64,000 nt of DNA from Psychroflexus sp. ALD_RP9 (GCF_017311165.1 NZ_CP062973.1:868001-932000), one strand, 5' to 3'. Positions 35,113 to 44,343 are shown, numbered from the stretch's first letter. A program made the numbers and translations. The notes: generated by a model not told the origin, from the letters alone.

Positions 35113-35847
35113 TTAAAGACCGCGTTCTTTTTGAAGTTTCTCGTAAGCTTCTTGAACTTTTGTAAATTTTTCTTGAGCGCCTTTTTTATAAGCCTCATCC
35201 ATATGCTGAAGTTTGTCTGGATGATACTTTTTAGCCATAGTTCGGTAAGCTTTTTTAATTTCGGCATTTGTGGCTGTTTTATCAATTTCAAGAATTTTAT
35301 AAGCATTATCGGCCGATTTAAAAAACATGGCTTTAATACTTTCAAAATCTTGATGACCAACACGTAAAAAGCCGGCGATACGTTGTATCATAGCTACTTC
35401 AGCATCAGAAACGTGGCCATCGGCATTAGCGATATTAAATAAGAAATGTAAGACTTGTAATCTAACTTCATAACTCAACCTTGGCCTAAGATAGTCACAA
35501 ATACGGTCGGCTGAAACTTCTCTATTTTTAACGACGGTATTAAAGGTTCTAAAAGTGGCATTAGCACGTTCTTTGCCATAAGCTTGCACAAAATACATAC
35601 GCACATAATCCATTTCAGCTTGTGAAACATTGCCATCGGCTTTAATAACTAATGATGCTAACGAAAGTAAATTAAGTTCAAAATCATTGGGCGTTACTTT
35701 GGTACTTTGGGTTTGAAATATCGAGCCACCTGAAGCAGAAGAACCTGAACTAAATAAACGATCTAAAATACTACCGAGTATAAACCCAAGAACGGCACCG
35801 CCGAGACCTCTAAAAATAAAACCTATAAATGCTCCTAACCACTTCAA
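35113..35847 (-). CDS. TerB-DnaJ protein (DjlA-like co-chaperone)
   Basis: This protein of about 244 residues starts with a glycine-rich membrane-inserting segment (KWLGAFIGFIFRGLGGAVLGFILG). A TerB-like helical domain (about 60-160) and a C-terminal J domain with the HPD motif (YHPDKL near 224) follow. The J domain should stimulate DnaK. I use TTG 35847-35845 as start: it gives the usual KWLGA opening, whereas the in-frame ATG at 35904 lies inside the terminator hairpin of the preceding gene and would add 19 unrelated residues. DjlA proteins are inner-membrane co-chaperones; the client is unknown. Confidence 0.85.
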   Translation of the reverse strand: MKWLGAFIGFIFRGLGGAVLGFILGSILDRLFSSGSSASGGSIFQTQSTKVTPNDFELNLLSLASLVIKADGNVSQAEMDYVRMYFVQAYGKERANATFRTFNTVVKNREVSADRICDYLRPRLSYEVRLQVLHFLFNIANADGHVSDAEVAMIQRIAGFLRVGHQDFESIKAMFFKSADNAYKILEIDKTATNAEIKKAYRTMAKKYHPDKLQHMDEAYKKGAQEKFTKVQEAYEKLQKERGL

Positions 35848-35878
35848 ACAAAAAGAATTTAGCCTGCAAATATATAAA

Positions 35879-35911
35879 AACTTCGCTGCTTTAGTTGAAA
35901 ACAACGAAGTT
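35879..35911 (-). terminator. Terminator of the small secreted-protein gene
   Basis: On the minus strand AACTTCGTTG (35911-35902) pairs with CAGCGAAGTT (35888-35879) over 10 bp including one U-G pair, followed by TTTATATATTTG. It begins 24 bp after the stop of the gene at 35935-36387 and contains the ATG at 35904 that might otherwise be taken as the start of the next gene. Confidence 0.75.
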
Positions 35912-35934
35912 GAAAAAAGGCTATTTTAATGTGG

Positions 35935-36387
35935 TTAGTATTTATCCTTAAACTCTTGAATCTCGTCTAAGTATAAATCGTAAATTTCTTTATTGTTATT
36001 CAATCTTTGATACAAGCAAGGATTGCCTAAGTCCTCAACGCCCATAACTAAGTCTCCATTTGGCAGTTTACCACTACAATTAGCTTTAGAGCTGCTTTTA
36101 GAATAATCGGTATCATCACAAATTTGAACTTTATCAGACGCTACTAAAAATTGTTGACCTTCATTATTTAACTTGTAAACCCTTACTTGTACTGTAAAAC
36201 AACTATTCTCACCTAAGCTAACCAAATCAGCCTCAACCCTAAAGCTTGAATAAATTGAATAATTTTTAGCATTATTATTAATTATTTCAAGACTAGAATT
36301 ATTAAATGCATAAGTGTCTTGCATAGAAGATGCTAAGCTGATTAACACAATTGTAATTGAGAAAAAAACACGCTTAAAGTTTTTCAT
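35935..36387 (-). CDS. Small secreted protein of unknown function
   Basis: This 150-residue protein has an N-terminal signal peptide (VFFSITIVLISLASSMQDTYA, cleavage near residue 28). The mature part of about 120 residues contains four Cys (CFTVQVRVY, KVQICDDTDY, ANCSGKLPNGD, NPCLYQR) that could form two disulphides in the periplasm or outside the cell. The body looks beta-rich at first and helical at the end. I recognise no family. It is monocistronic, with its own terminator and a 135-bp gap to the divergent hmgA gene. Confidence 0.7.
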   Translation of the reverse strand: MKNFKRVFFSITIVLISLASSMQDTYAFNNSSLEIINNNAKNYSIYSSFRVEADLVSLGENSCFTVQVRVYKLNNEGQQFLVASDKVQICDDTDYSKSSSKANCSGKLPNGDLVMGVEDLGNPCLYQRLNNNKEIYDLYLDEIQEFKDKY

Positions 36388-36522
36388 AATAAATATATTT
36401 AGTTTGGTTATTATACCATAATAATAATGTAAACAACAAAATCATCTAGACTAAAGTTATTCTGAATTAATTATTTCGAATTTACATCTAATTTATCGAT
36501 ATTTGAACAAATCTTAATAATT

Positions 36523-37680
36523 ATGCCTTTTTATCATAAACTCGGTAAAATTCCACATAAAAGACATACGATCTTTAAAAAGCCTAATGGCGATTTATAC
36601 TATGAACAATTATTTGGCACCATTGGTTTTGATGGTATATCATCTAACATGTATCATATACACCGACCAACTCAAGTTAAAGAAATTAAACATTCTTATG
36701 ATGTGAAGCCCGAAATTGCTTTAGATAACAACATAACATCTTATCGATTTCACGGTTTCAAAATTAAAGCTGAAGACGATTATTTAAAAAGTCGAAAAAC
36801 AGTTTTACACAATCAAGACTGCAATATTACATTGGCTGCACCAAGAACTTCTACTGAAGATTATTTTTATAAAAATGCAGATGCAGACGAATTATTATTC
36901 ATTCACAAAGGCAGCGGAAAGTTAAGGACTCAATTAGGAAATTTAGATTTCAGTTATGGCGATTATTTACTTATTCCGCGTGGCGTTATCTATAAAATAG
37001 ATTTTGAAACTTCAGATAATCGACTTTTTATAGTCGAGTCTTCAAGTCCTATTTACACACCCAAACGCTATCGCAACCACTTCGGGCAATTATTAGAGCA
37101 TTCACCATTTTGTGAACGTGACCTTAGACAACCTTACGAATTAGAAACCAATGACGAAAAAGGTGAATTTTTAATAAAGATCAGAAAGCAAAACCGAATT
37201 TTTGATATGGTTTATGCCACGCATCCGTTTGATGTAGTCGGTTATGATGGTTATAATTATCCATATGCGTTTTCAATTCATGACTTTGAGCCGATTACCG
37301 GTCGCGTTCATCAGCCACCACCTGTACATCAAACTTTTGAAACCGATGCTTTTGTGGTTTGTTCATTTTGTCCACGATTATACGATTATCACCCAGAAGC
37401 TATTCCTGCTCCCTATAATCACAGCAATATAGATAGCGATGAAGTTTTATATTATGTAGACGGCGATTTTATGAGTCGTAACGATATTGAAGCTGGGCAC
37501 ATCTCATTACATCCAGCTGGCATACCTCATGGACCACATCCTGGAGCTGCCGAACGCAGCATTGGCAAAACTAAAACAGAAGAATTAGCCGTTATGGTAG
37601 ATACTTTTAAACCGCTACAAGTCACTAAAGAAGGCTTAAGTATCGCCGATGAATCTTACCATAAATCTTGGCTCGAATAA
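36523..37680 (+). CDS. hmgA: Homogentisate 1,2-dioxygenase
   Basis: This iron-dependent ring-cleaving enzyme of tyrosine/phenylalanine breakdown converts homogentisate to maleylacetoacetate. At 385 residues it is shorter than the human or pseudomonad enzyme (about 430-445), but this is the usual Bacteroidota form. Family blocks are visible: SPFCERDLRQPYELE near 190-205, the HQPPPVHQTFETDAFVVCSF block near 265-284 containing metal-ligand His/Glu residues, and HPAGIPHGPHPGAAE near 328-342. It is followed 22 bp later by hppD, the enzyme one step earlier. Fumarylacetoacetase is not in the window. GATATTTG at 36498-36505 is one base off the -7 promoter consensus. Confidence 0.96.
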   Translation: MPFYHKLGKIPHKRHTIFKKPNGDLYYEQLFGTIGFDGISSNMYHIHRPTQVKEIKHSYDVKPEIALDNNITSYRFHGFKIKAEDDYLKSRKTVLHNQDCNITLAAPRTSTEDYFYKNADADELLFIHKGSGKLRTQLGNLDFSYGDYLLIPRGVIYKIDFETSDNRLFIVESSSPIYTPKRYRNHFGQLLEHSPFCERDLRQPYELETNDEKGEFLIKIRKQNRIFDMVYATHPFDVVGYDGYNYPYAFSIHDFEPITGRVHQPPPVHQTFETDAFVVCSFCPRLYDYHPEAIPAPYNHSNIDSDEVLYYVDGDFMSRNDIEAGHISLHPAGIPHGPHPGAAERSIGKTKTEELAVMVDTFKPLQVTKEGLSIADESYHKSWLE

Positions 37681-37702
37681 ACTTAAAAAATTAAAGAAAA
37701 TC

Positions 37703-38860
37703 ATGAAAGATATTAAATCAGTTAACTACGGACTAGAAAAAATATTTGAAGGCGCACAAGACTTTTTACCATTACTCGGTACAGATTTTGTAGAACTTTA
37801 TGTTGGTAATGCTAAACAAGCAGCACATTTTTATAAATCGGCATTTGGTTTTCAAACTCTAGCTTATAAAGGTTTAGAAACAGGAAGCAAAGACAGCGTA
37901 TCTTATGTTTTGCAACAAGACAAAATAAGATTAGTCCTAACATCGCCTCTTAACTCTAAAAACCCGATTAATGAGCACATTGTAAAACACGGTGATGGTG
38001 TAAAAGTCATCGCACTTTGGGTTGAAGATGCTCAGAAATCTTGGGAAGAAACCACCAAACGCGGCGCTAAAAGTTTTATGTCTCCAACTATTGAAGAAGA
38101 CGAACACGGTAAAGTGGTAAAATCTGGAATTTACACCTATGGTGAAACGGTGCATTTATTTGTAGAACGTAAGAATTATAATGGTACATTTTTACCAGGT
38201 TATAAAGCTTTAGAGTCCGACTATAAGCCTGAATCTGTTGGTCTTAAATTTATAGACCATATGGTAGGCAATGTTGGCTGGAATGAGATGAACACTTGGG
38301 TAAAATGGTATGAAGATGTCATGGGCTTTGTTAACTTTTTATCTTTTGACGATAAGCAAATACACACAGAGTATTCCGCTTTAATGAGTAAAGTGATGAG
38401 TAATGGAAATGGTCGAATTAAATTTCCAATCAACGAGCCCGCTGAAGGAAAAAAGAAATCTCAAATTGAAGAATATCTAGATTTCTACGAAGGTTCAGGC
38501 GTACAACACATCGCTGTAGCGACTGACGATATTGTGAAAACAGTTTCCGATTTACGATCAAGAGGCGTCGAGTTTTTATCTACACCACCAGAAACCTATT
38601 ACGACGCAATCCCTGGTCGATTAGAAGAATTTAGCCATGAACTCCGCGAAGATTTAAAAACACTACAAAGCCTCGGTATCATGGTCGATGCTGACGAAGA
38701 AGGTTATTTGCTACAAATCTTTACCAAACCAGTACAAGACCGACCAACCTTATTTTTTGAAATTATACAACGCATGGGTGCTCGCGGCTTTGGAGCAGGA
38801 AATTTTAAAGCTCTATTTGAATCTATTGAGCGCGAACAGAATTTGAGAGGAACGCTTTAA
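37703..38860 (+). CDS. hppD: 4-hydroxyphenylpyruvate dioxygenase
   Basis: This non-heme Fe(II) enzyme converts 4-hydroxyphenylpyruvate to homogentisate. It has 385 residues and two VOC domains. The Fe ligands fit His in KFIDHMVGNVG (near 177), His in GVQHIAVATDD (near 261) and Glu in LFFEIIQRMG (near 338). The start is the ATG at 37703; an earlier in-frame start at 37649 would lie inside hmgA and add 18 residues unlike the family. With hmgA it forms a two-gene unit that turns tyrosine into TCA-cycle intermediates through homogentisate. A terminator follows. Confidence 0.96.
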   Translation: MKDIKSVNYGLEKIFEGAQDFLPLLGTDFVELYVGNAKQAAHFYKSAFGFQTLAYKGLETGSKDSVSYVLQQDKIRLVLTSPLNSKNPINEHIVKHGDGVKVIALWVEDAQKSWEETTKRGAKSFMSPTIEEDEHGKVVKSGIYTYGETVHLFVERKNYNGTFLPGYKALESDYKPESVGLKFIDHMVGNVGWNEMNTWVKWYEDVMGFVNFLSFDDKQIHTEYSALMSKVMSNGNGRIKFPINEPAEGKKKSQIEEYLDFYEGSGVQHIAVATDDIVKTVSDLRSRGVEFLSTPPETYYDAIPGRLEEFSHELREDLKTLQSLGIMVDADEEGYLLQIFTKPVQDRPTLFFEIIQRMGARGFGAGNFKALFESIEREQNLRGTL

Positions 38861-38884
38861 ACGCTTAAGACCTTAAAACTCATA

Positions 38885-38917
38885 AAATCCTACTAAAAAT
38901 TTTTGGTAGGATTTTTG
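38885..38917 (+). terminator. Terminator after hmgA-hppD
   Basis: A 9-bp stem AAATCCTAC/GTAGGATTT (38885-38893 and 38906-38914) is followed by T-rich sequence (TTTTTGTTTT). Its loop and right arm overlap the region where the next gene's promoter would begin. Confidence 0.85.
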
Positions 38918-38922
38918 TTTTA

Positions 38923-38930
38923 TAAATTTG
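38923..38930 (+). promoter_or_regulatory. Promoter -7 element of the DUF3108-M23 pair
   Basis: TAAATTTG is an exact TAnnTTTG match, with TTG at 38903-38905 (17-bp spacer) as a possible -33 element. The predicted start lies about 8 bases before the GTG start at 38944, so the leader is very short. Confidence 0.5.
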
Positions 38931-38943
38931 AAGAAAACATTTT

Positions 38944-39708
38944 GTGAAAAATACAATCTTCATCCTTTTACTTCTAACAATTGCTTCAGTTCATTCGCAA
39001 GCTTATCAAAATGGCGAATGGTTGAAATTTAAAATTAAATATGGCTGGTTTAAAGCTAGTGAAGCTACAATTGAAGTTAAAAAAGCCAAAATTAATGGCC
39101 AAAAGGTTTTGCATATTGATGGCTTCGGAAAATCGACTGGTTTGTTAGATGTGTTTTTTAAAGTTCGAGACCATTATGAAACTTATATCAATCCAGACAC
39201 AAATTTACCAGTCAGATTTGTAAGAAGAATAAATGAAGGTGGCTACAAAAAGAATAAAATTTTAAATTTTAACCATACCACAAACATCGTTGAGGTCATT
39301 GACAAAAAACACAACACAAAAAACTCATTTAGCTTTATTGAAGGAACGCAAGACATGATGTCTGTACTATACTTTTTAAGAAATAAAGTTGATATAAAAC
39401 GTTTAAAACCAGGACAAACATTTACATTAAATTTATTTTTCGACGAAGAAAATTATCCCTTTAAGGTTAAATTTTTAAAAAAAGAAATATTAGAAACAAA
39501 ATTTGGAGACATTTCAACCTTAAAATTTAGACCATACGTTAAAGCAGATCGCGTGTTTAAAGAACAAGAAAGTTTAAGTTTTTGGGTAAGTGCAGACGAA
39601 AATAAAGTTCCTCTAAAAATTGAAGCTAAACTAGCGGTTGGGTCATTAACTGCAAACCTTGATCAATTTAAGGGTTTAAAGCATTCTTTTAGTATTATTG
39701 CAAAATAA
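38944..39708 (+). CDS. DUF3108 domain secreted protein
   Basis: This 254-residue protein starts with GTG, the only start that includes the signal peptide (NTIFILLLLTIASVHSQ). DUF3108 follows: YQNGEWLKFKIKYGWFKASEATI near 21-43, SFIEGTQDMMSVLYFLR near 128-144, and a beta-strand-rich C-terminal half. DUF3108 proteins are periplasmic beta-barrel-like proteins of unknown function, found across Bacteroidota and Proteobacteria. It is encoded 23 bp before the M23 peptidase, and a joint role at the cell wall is possible. No catalytic residues are recognisable. Confidence 0.88.
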   Translation: MKNTIFILLLLTIASVHSQAYQNGEWLKFKIKYGWFKASEATIEVKKAKINGQKVLHIDGFGKSTGLLDVFFKVRDHYETYINPDTNLPVRFVRRINEGGYKKNKILNFNHTTNIVEVIDKKHNTKNSFSFIEGTQDMMSVLYFLRNKVDIKRLKPGQTFTLNLFFDEENYPFKVKFLKKEILETKFGDISTLKFRPYVKADRVFKEQESLSFWVSADENKVPLKIEAKLAVGSLTANLDQFKGLKHSFSIIAK

Positions 39709-39731
39709 TTAGTCCCTATTAATCGGTGATA

Positions 39732-40991
39732 ATGAAACAACATATTTCAAACCAACTCTTTATATTATCTTTTTTTAGTATTCTCATCTTCAGTTCTTGT
39801 AAAGATGATCCTCAAAAAACTGAAATTGAGACAAAACCAACCACACCAAAAGTTGTTGAAAAAAAACCGCTAATCGCCTACGGTATAAATCTCGACAACT
39901 ACTTAGTTAAAAAAGACACTGTTAAACGCGGAGAAACATTTGGGACAATCTTAGACCAAAATGGAATTGGGCCAACAACCGTTTATAACATTACCCAATC
40001 TATTTCAGATAGCATCTTAAATTTTAGGAGGCTAAATTTTGGTAAACCTTATGTCATTTTAAAAACAAAAGATAGCCTTCAAAAACCCACGCATTTTATT
40101 TACGAAAAAGATAGAATTAATTATGCCGTTATTTCCATTGAAGACAGCATTTACGGAATAACAGGCAAAAAACCTGTTACTATAAAGCAGAAAGAAGCTA
40201 GCGGAATTATAAAATCATCTTTATCTCAAGCTATTGATGATGCAGGCTTAAACTATAATATCGCACTTAGGTTCTCTGAAATTTACCAATGGACAGTAGA
40301 CTTTTTTAGGCTTCAAAAGGGTGACCAATTTAAAATTATCTACTCAGAAAAATATATAAATGACTCAATTTATGCAGGCCTACATGAGGTAGAAGCATCT
40401 TTATTAAGACATAAAGACCGAGATTTCTACGGATTTAATTTTGAAGTTGATAGCCTAACAGGTCGAACCGATTATTTTGATGAAAATGCACAAACCTTAA
40501 GAAAATTCTTTTTAAAAGCACCACTTGAATATACAAGAATATCTTCAAGATATACCAAAAGACGGTTTCACCCAGTTCAAAAACGTTGGAAGGCTCATAA
40601 AGGAACAGATTATGCTGCACCAACAGGCACACCTATCTGGTCTACTGCCGATGGTGTTGTTATCAAATCAAGTTACACTAGAGGTAACGGTAAATACGTA
40701 AAAGTAAGACATACTAATAAATATTCAACGCAATACTTACACATGTCAAGACGAGCAGTAAGTGTAGGCGATTATGTTAAACAAGGTGATATTATTGGTT
40801 ATGTTGGCAGTACAGGTCTAGCAACTGGACCACATGTGTGTTATCGATTTTGGGTAGATGGCCGTCAAGTAGATCCATACAAACAAGATTTACCAGATGC
40901 TGAACCAATGGCCGAAAAATTAAAACCGAAATACCTTAATTTTATTAAGCCTTTAAAAACCCAATTAGATAATATTTCTTTTGTAGAATAG
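39732..40991 (+). CDS. M23 family peptidoglycan peptidase, lipoprotein
   Basis: This 419-residue lipoprotein has the lipobox FSSC (Cys23), followed by KDDPQ, an acidic start that resembles a surface-export signal. The middle region (about 55-250) carries LysM-like or Csd3-like helical/beta blocks (VKRGETFGTILDQNG). The M23 domain is at about 268-385: HKGTD (His289, Asp293), YLHM (His337) and GPHVCYRFW, where the second His of the usual HxH is Cys370. I use the ATG at 39732; the GTG two codons earlier adds nothing. It would cut peptide cross-bridges in peptidoglycan if the altered zinc site works. Confidence 0.88.
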   Translation: MKQHISNQLFILSFFSILIFSSCKDDPQKTEIETKPTTPKVVEKKPLIAYGINLDNYLVKKDTVKRGETFGTILDQNGIGPTTVYNITQSISDSILNFRRLNFGKPYVILKTKDSLQKPTHFIYEKDRINYAVISIEDSIYGITGKKPVTIKQKEASGIIKSSLSQAIDDAGLNYNIALRFSEIYQWTVDFFRLQKGDQFKIIYSEKYINDSIYAGLHEVEASLLRHKDRDFYGFNFEVDSLTGRTDYFDENAQTLRKFFLKAPLEYTRISSRYTKRRFHPVQKRWKAHKGTDYAAPTGTPIWSTADGVVIKSSYTRGNGKYVKVRHTNKYSTQYLHMSRRAVSVGDYVKQGDIIGYVGSTGLATGPHVCYRFWVDGRQVDPYKQDLPDAEPMAEKLKPKYLNFIKPLKTQLDNISFVE

Positions 40992-41099
40992 GCGTAAAAA
41001 AAACTTACAAAAAACATCAGTTTCTTAACCTTGCCTTAATCTTTAAAATTTAAAAGTACAGTTATTTTGTGGAAAATTAAAAACAAAAAATTTTTCACA

Positions 41100-44000
41100 A
41101 TGAAAAAACTATTACTCGGTTTATGCCTTATCTTAGGAATTGGCGCATTTGCACAAGGTGTGACTACTTCTTCCATGAATGGTCAAATTACTGATAATCA
41201 GGGAGAACCTCTGCCTGGTGCAAATATTATTGCAGTTCACACACCAACTGGAACTAATTACGGTGTCGTGACAGATTTTGATGGTTTCTACAGAATACCT
41301 AACATGCGGATTGGTGGACCTTATACACTAAAAATATCATACGTTGGTTTTAAAACTATTGAGCTTAAAAACATCTACTTAAAACTTGGTGACTCTGAAA
41401 CAATATCACGCCAAATGAGTGAAGAAGCTAATGCTCTTGATGAAGTTGTAATTACGACTTCAAAGAGTGGTATTTTTGATTCAGGACAGCAAGGATCAAA
41501 CACTAACATTTCTCAACGAGAAATTACAACCTTACCTTCTGCAACTCGTTCGTTAGGTGACTTTATACGTAAAACGCCTGAAGCACAAGTTACTGAAAAT
41601 GGTTCGATTTCATTAGGTGGACAAAATAACCGTTACAACTCAATCTATATAGATGGTGCTGTAAACAATGATGTATTTGGACTTGCAGGTTCAGGAACAA
41701 ACGGAGGACAAACTGGGGTAAACCCAATTTCTATAGACGCGATAGAATCATTTCAAGTGAACCTTTCACCGTTTGACGTTAGACAATCAGGTTTTGCCGG
41801 AGGTTCGATTAACGCTATTACACGTTCAGGTACTAATAACACTGAAGCTTCTGTTTACTATTACCAAAGAAATGAATCTTTAGCTGGTAAAACCCCAACA
41901 GCTATTAGCGAAGACAATAGAGAGCGTCTATCAGATTTTACAGCTGAATTATATGGTGCTAGAGTTGGTGGTGCGATTATTGAAAATAAATTATTTTACT
42001 TCGTTAACTACGAAAGACAAGATGAACAAACGCCTCAGCCTTTTAATTTCGATCTATACCAAGGCGATGCAACTAGACAAGACTTAACTAATCTTAGACA
42101 AGGACTAATTGATAAATATGGTTACAATCCAGGTATTTTTGATGAAAATACAAGTAAGCTTATTTCTGATAAATTAATTACACGTGTAGATTGGAATGTT
42201 AATGATAAAAACAGCTTAACGTTTAAAAATAGTTACGTAAATGCTGAAAACACAGACCCTAGACAAAGTAATGACAGAAATATTAACTATACTGGTCGTG
42301 GTGTATTTTTCCCATCTCGAACAAACTCTACAACAGTTGAATGGAATGCCACCAATGGTTCAGACCTTTCAAACAATCTAATTATTGGGTATACAGATGT
42401 TCTTGATGATCGTGGCCCAGTTGGCAACCCTTTCCCGGCTGTATCGATTAATGATGGTAATGGAAGAATTTGGTTTGGTTCAGAGCCTTTCTCAACAGCT
42501 AACTTATTAGAGCAGAAATTATTTACAGTTACCAACAATTTTGAAATCTACAGAGGTAAACATAAGTATACCATTGGTGCCAACTTTGAACATTTTGATG
42601 TTAAAAACGTATTTTTTGGTCAAAACTTTGGAGATTATACATTTGACAGCCTTGAAGATTTTGAAACTTACTTAGATGATGACCCTACAAATGACGCTCC
42701 AGTAGAAAATTTTGGCAGAAGTTACTCTCTTTTCGGAGGTTCAGGAGATGCTTCAGCAGGTGCAGCCGAATTTAAATACTCACAGTTAGGATTTTATCTT
42801 CAAGATGATATTTCTGTTACAAATGATTTCAACTTAAGCCTTGGCTTAAGATTAGATGTACCTTTCTTCTCAGACGGTACAGTTAACGACGATTTCAACA
42901 ACCGTACTGTCGCTCTACTTGAAGAAGCAGGAAAAGATTTACAAGGCGCAAGAGTTGGTACGCCGATTAAAAGTAAGCCGCATTTCTCTCCTCGTTTAGG
43001 ATTTTCATGGGATGTAAATGGCGAGAAGAAAACACAACTTCGTGGTGGTGTTGGTGTGTTTACATCAAGAATACCTTTAGTGTGGCCAGGTGGTGCTTAC
43101 AATAACAATGGTGTTTCTCAGGCATTTGTTGGTGACTTCACAACACCTGGAGATGATTTCTTTGTGGCAGATCCATTCAACCAACCTGTTCAACCAGGAG
43201 CAGAACCTGGCTCAGGCTCTGTTGGTGGTAACATCGATTTATTTGCACCAGACTTTAAACTACCTCAAGTTTTAAAATATAATTTTGCTATAGACCAAAA
43301 ACTTCCTATTTGGGATTTAGTATTATCTGGTGAGTTTTTATACAACAACATTTTAAACAATGTTTATTATGAAAACTTAAATGTTAAAGATCCTGTTGGT
43401 AGATTAAATGGTGCCGATAACAGACCTTATTACGACAGAAACGACCTAGTTGACGACACTTATGCACGTATTATTTTAGGGTCTAACACAAGTGAAGGTT
43501 ATTCTTATAACGCAACATTTAAATTAACCAAGCCATTTGAAAACGGTTTTGCTGGTCAAATAGCTTATACTTACGGTGAGTCTGAAAATATTTTTGAAGG
43601 AACATCTTCTCAAAACTCATCACAGTGGAGAAATCAAATTACTGTAAATGGTAAAAACTCTAATTTACCAGTTCAACGTTCAGATTTCTCGTTAGGATCT
43701 CGTATTACAGCTAATGTATCTTATGAATATGAATGGAACGATAACATTAAAAGTACCATAGCTTTATTTTATTCAGGAGAACAAGGCTCGCCTTATAGCT
43801 ATGTTTACCAAGAAGGAAGAGATTTGTTAAATGATGATTCTAGAGATAATGCTTTAATTTACATTCCTAGAGATGCTTCAGAAATTACATTTGTTGGATC
43901 GCCACAGGAGCAAGCTGAACAATGGGAAGCCTTTAATAGCTTCATAAATTCAAGTGATTACCTCAGCGAGAGAAGAGGTCAATATGCTGAAAGAAATGGT

Positions 44001-44321
44001 GATAGAGGTCCTTGGAGTCATATTGTTGATTTAAAGTTCTTACAAGACTTTTCATTGAACATGAACAATAAAAAACACACCTTCCAAGTATCATTCGATA
44101 TTTTTAACTTCACTAATTTACTTAATAAAGATTGGGGTAGAAGACAATTTATCTCTCGTGAAGTTGGTATCTTAGAAACTGAAGTTGGTGGCCCAAACCC
44201 AGAGTTTAGTTTTAATACAGACGAATTCAAAACTGAAGAAGATGTAATCTTATACGATGACAGCGGAATTTTATCTTCAAGATGGCAAATGCAAGTTGGC
44301 TTAAGATATATCTTTAACTAA
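41100..44321 (+). CDS. TonB-dependent receptor (Oar-like)
   Basis: This outer-membrane protein has 1073 residues. After the signal peptide (LCLILGIGAFAQ) come a CarboxypepD_reg-like domain (about 22-110, GQITDNQGEPLPGANIIAVHTPTG), a plug (about 115-240, RSLGDFIRKTPEAQV, SPFDVRQSGFAGGSINAITRSG) and a large barrel ending MQVGLRYIFN. The plug and barrel pattern is that of the Oar/OmpA-related class, often involved in adhesion or protein/peptide uptake rather than sugar uptake. No SusD-like gene accompanies it. I use the ATG at 41100; a TTG at 41067 would add 11 residues before the signal peptide. A strong terminator follows. Confidence 0.93.
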   Translation: MKKLLLGLCLILGIGAFAQGVTTSSMNGQITDNQGEPLPGANIIAVHTPTGTNYGVVTDFDGFYRIPNMRIGGPYTLKISYVGFKTIELKNIYLKLGDSETISRQMSEEANALDEVVITTSKSGIFDSGQQGSNTNISQREITTLPSATRSLGDFIRKTPEAQVTENGSISLGGQNNRYNSIYIDGAVNNDVFGLAGSGTNGGQTGVNPISIDAIESFQVNLSPFDVRQSGFAGGSINAITRSGTNNTEASVYYYQRNESLAGKTPTAISEDNRERLSDFTAELYGARVGGAIIENKLFYFVNYERQDEQTPQPFNFDLYQGDATRQDLTNLRQGLIDKYGYNPGIFDENTSKLISDKLITRVDWNVNDKNSLTFKNSYVNAENTDPRQSNDRNINYTGRGVFFPSRTNSTTVEWNATNGSDLSNNLIIGYTDVLDDRGPVGNPFPAVSINDGNGRIWFGSEPFSTANLLEQKLFTVTNNFEIYRGKHKYTIGANFEHFDVKNVFFGQNFGDYTFDSLEDFETYLDDDPTNDAPVENFGRSYSLFGGSGDASAGAAEFKYSQLGFYLQDDISVTNDFNLSLGLRLDVPFFSDGTVNDDFNNRTVALLEEAGKDLQGARVGTPIKSKPHFSPRLGFSWDVNGEKKTQLRGGVGVFTSRIPLVWPGGAYNNNGVSQAFVGDFTTPGDDFFVADPFNQPVQPGAEPGSGSVGGNIDLFAPDFKLPQVLKYNFAIDQKLPIWDLVLSGEFLYNNILNNVYYENLNVKDPVGRLNGADNRPYYDRNDLVDDTYARIILGSNTSEGYSYNATFKLTKPFENGFAGQIAYTYGESENIFEGTSSQNSSQWRNQITVNGKNSNLPVQRSDFSLGSRITANVSYEYEWNDNIKSTIALFYSGEQGSPYSYVYQEGRDLLNDDSRDNALIYIPRDASEITFVGSPQEQAEQWEAFNSFINSSDYLSERRGQYAERNGDRGPWSHIVDLKFLQDFSLNMNNKKHTFQVSFDIFNFTNLLNKDWGRRQFISREVGILETEVGGPNPEFSFNTDEFKTEEDVILYDDSGILSSRWQMQVGLRYIFN

Positions 44322-44343
44322 TCATACTGTAAAATTTAATTTT

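Noticed and set aside
35052..35363. Open frame of 103 codons antiparallel in frame terms to the J-domain region
   Set aside because: It overlaps the TerB-DnaJ gene in another frame and reads as Lys/Leu/Ile-rich noise; the HPD motif is in the accepted frame.
36410..36415. E. coli-like extended -10 box (TGGTATAAT) on the minus strand upstream of the small secreted protein gene
   Set aside because: Bacteroidota primary sigma factors use TAnnTTTG, there is no -35 at 17 bp, and A/T-rich DNA gives such matches by chance.
37649..37702. Longer hppD start inside the end of hmgA
   Set aside because: The 18 extra residues are not family-like and the ATG at 37703 gives the normal N-terminus.
41061..41070. 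Promoter element TATTTTG in front of the Oar-like receptor gene
   Set aside because: One base too short between TA and TTTG and no -33 partner at a sensible distance.
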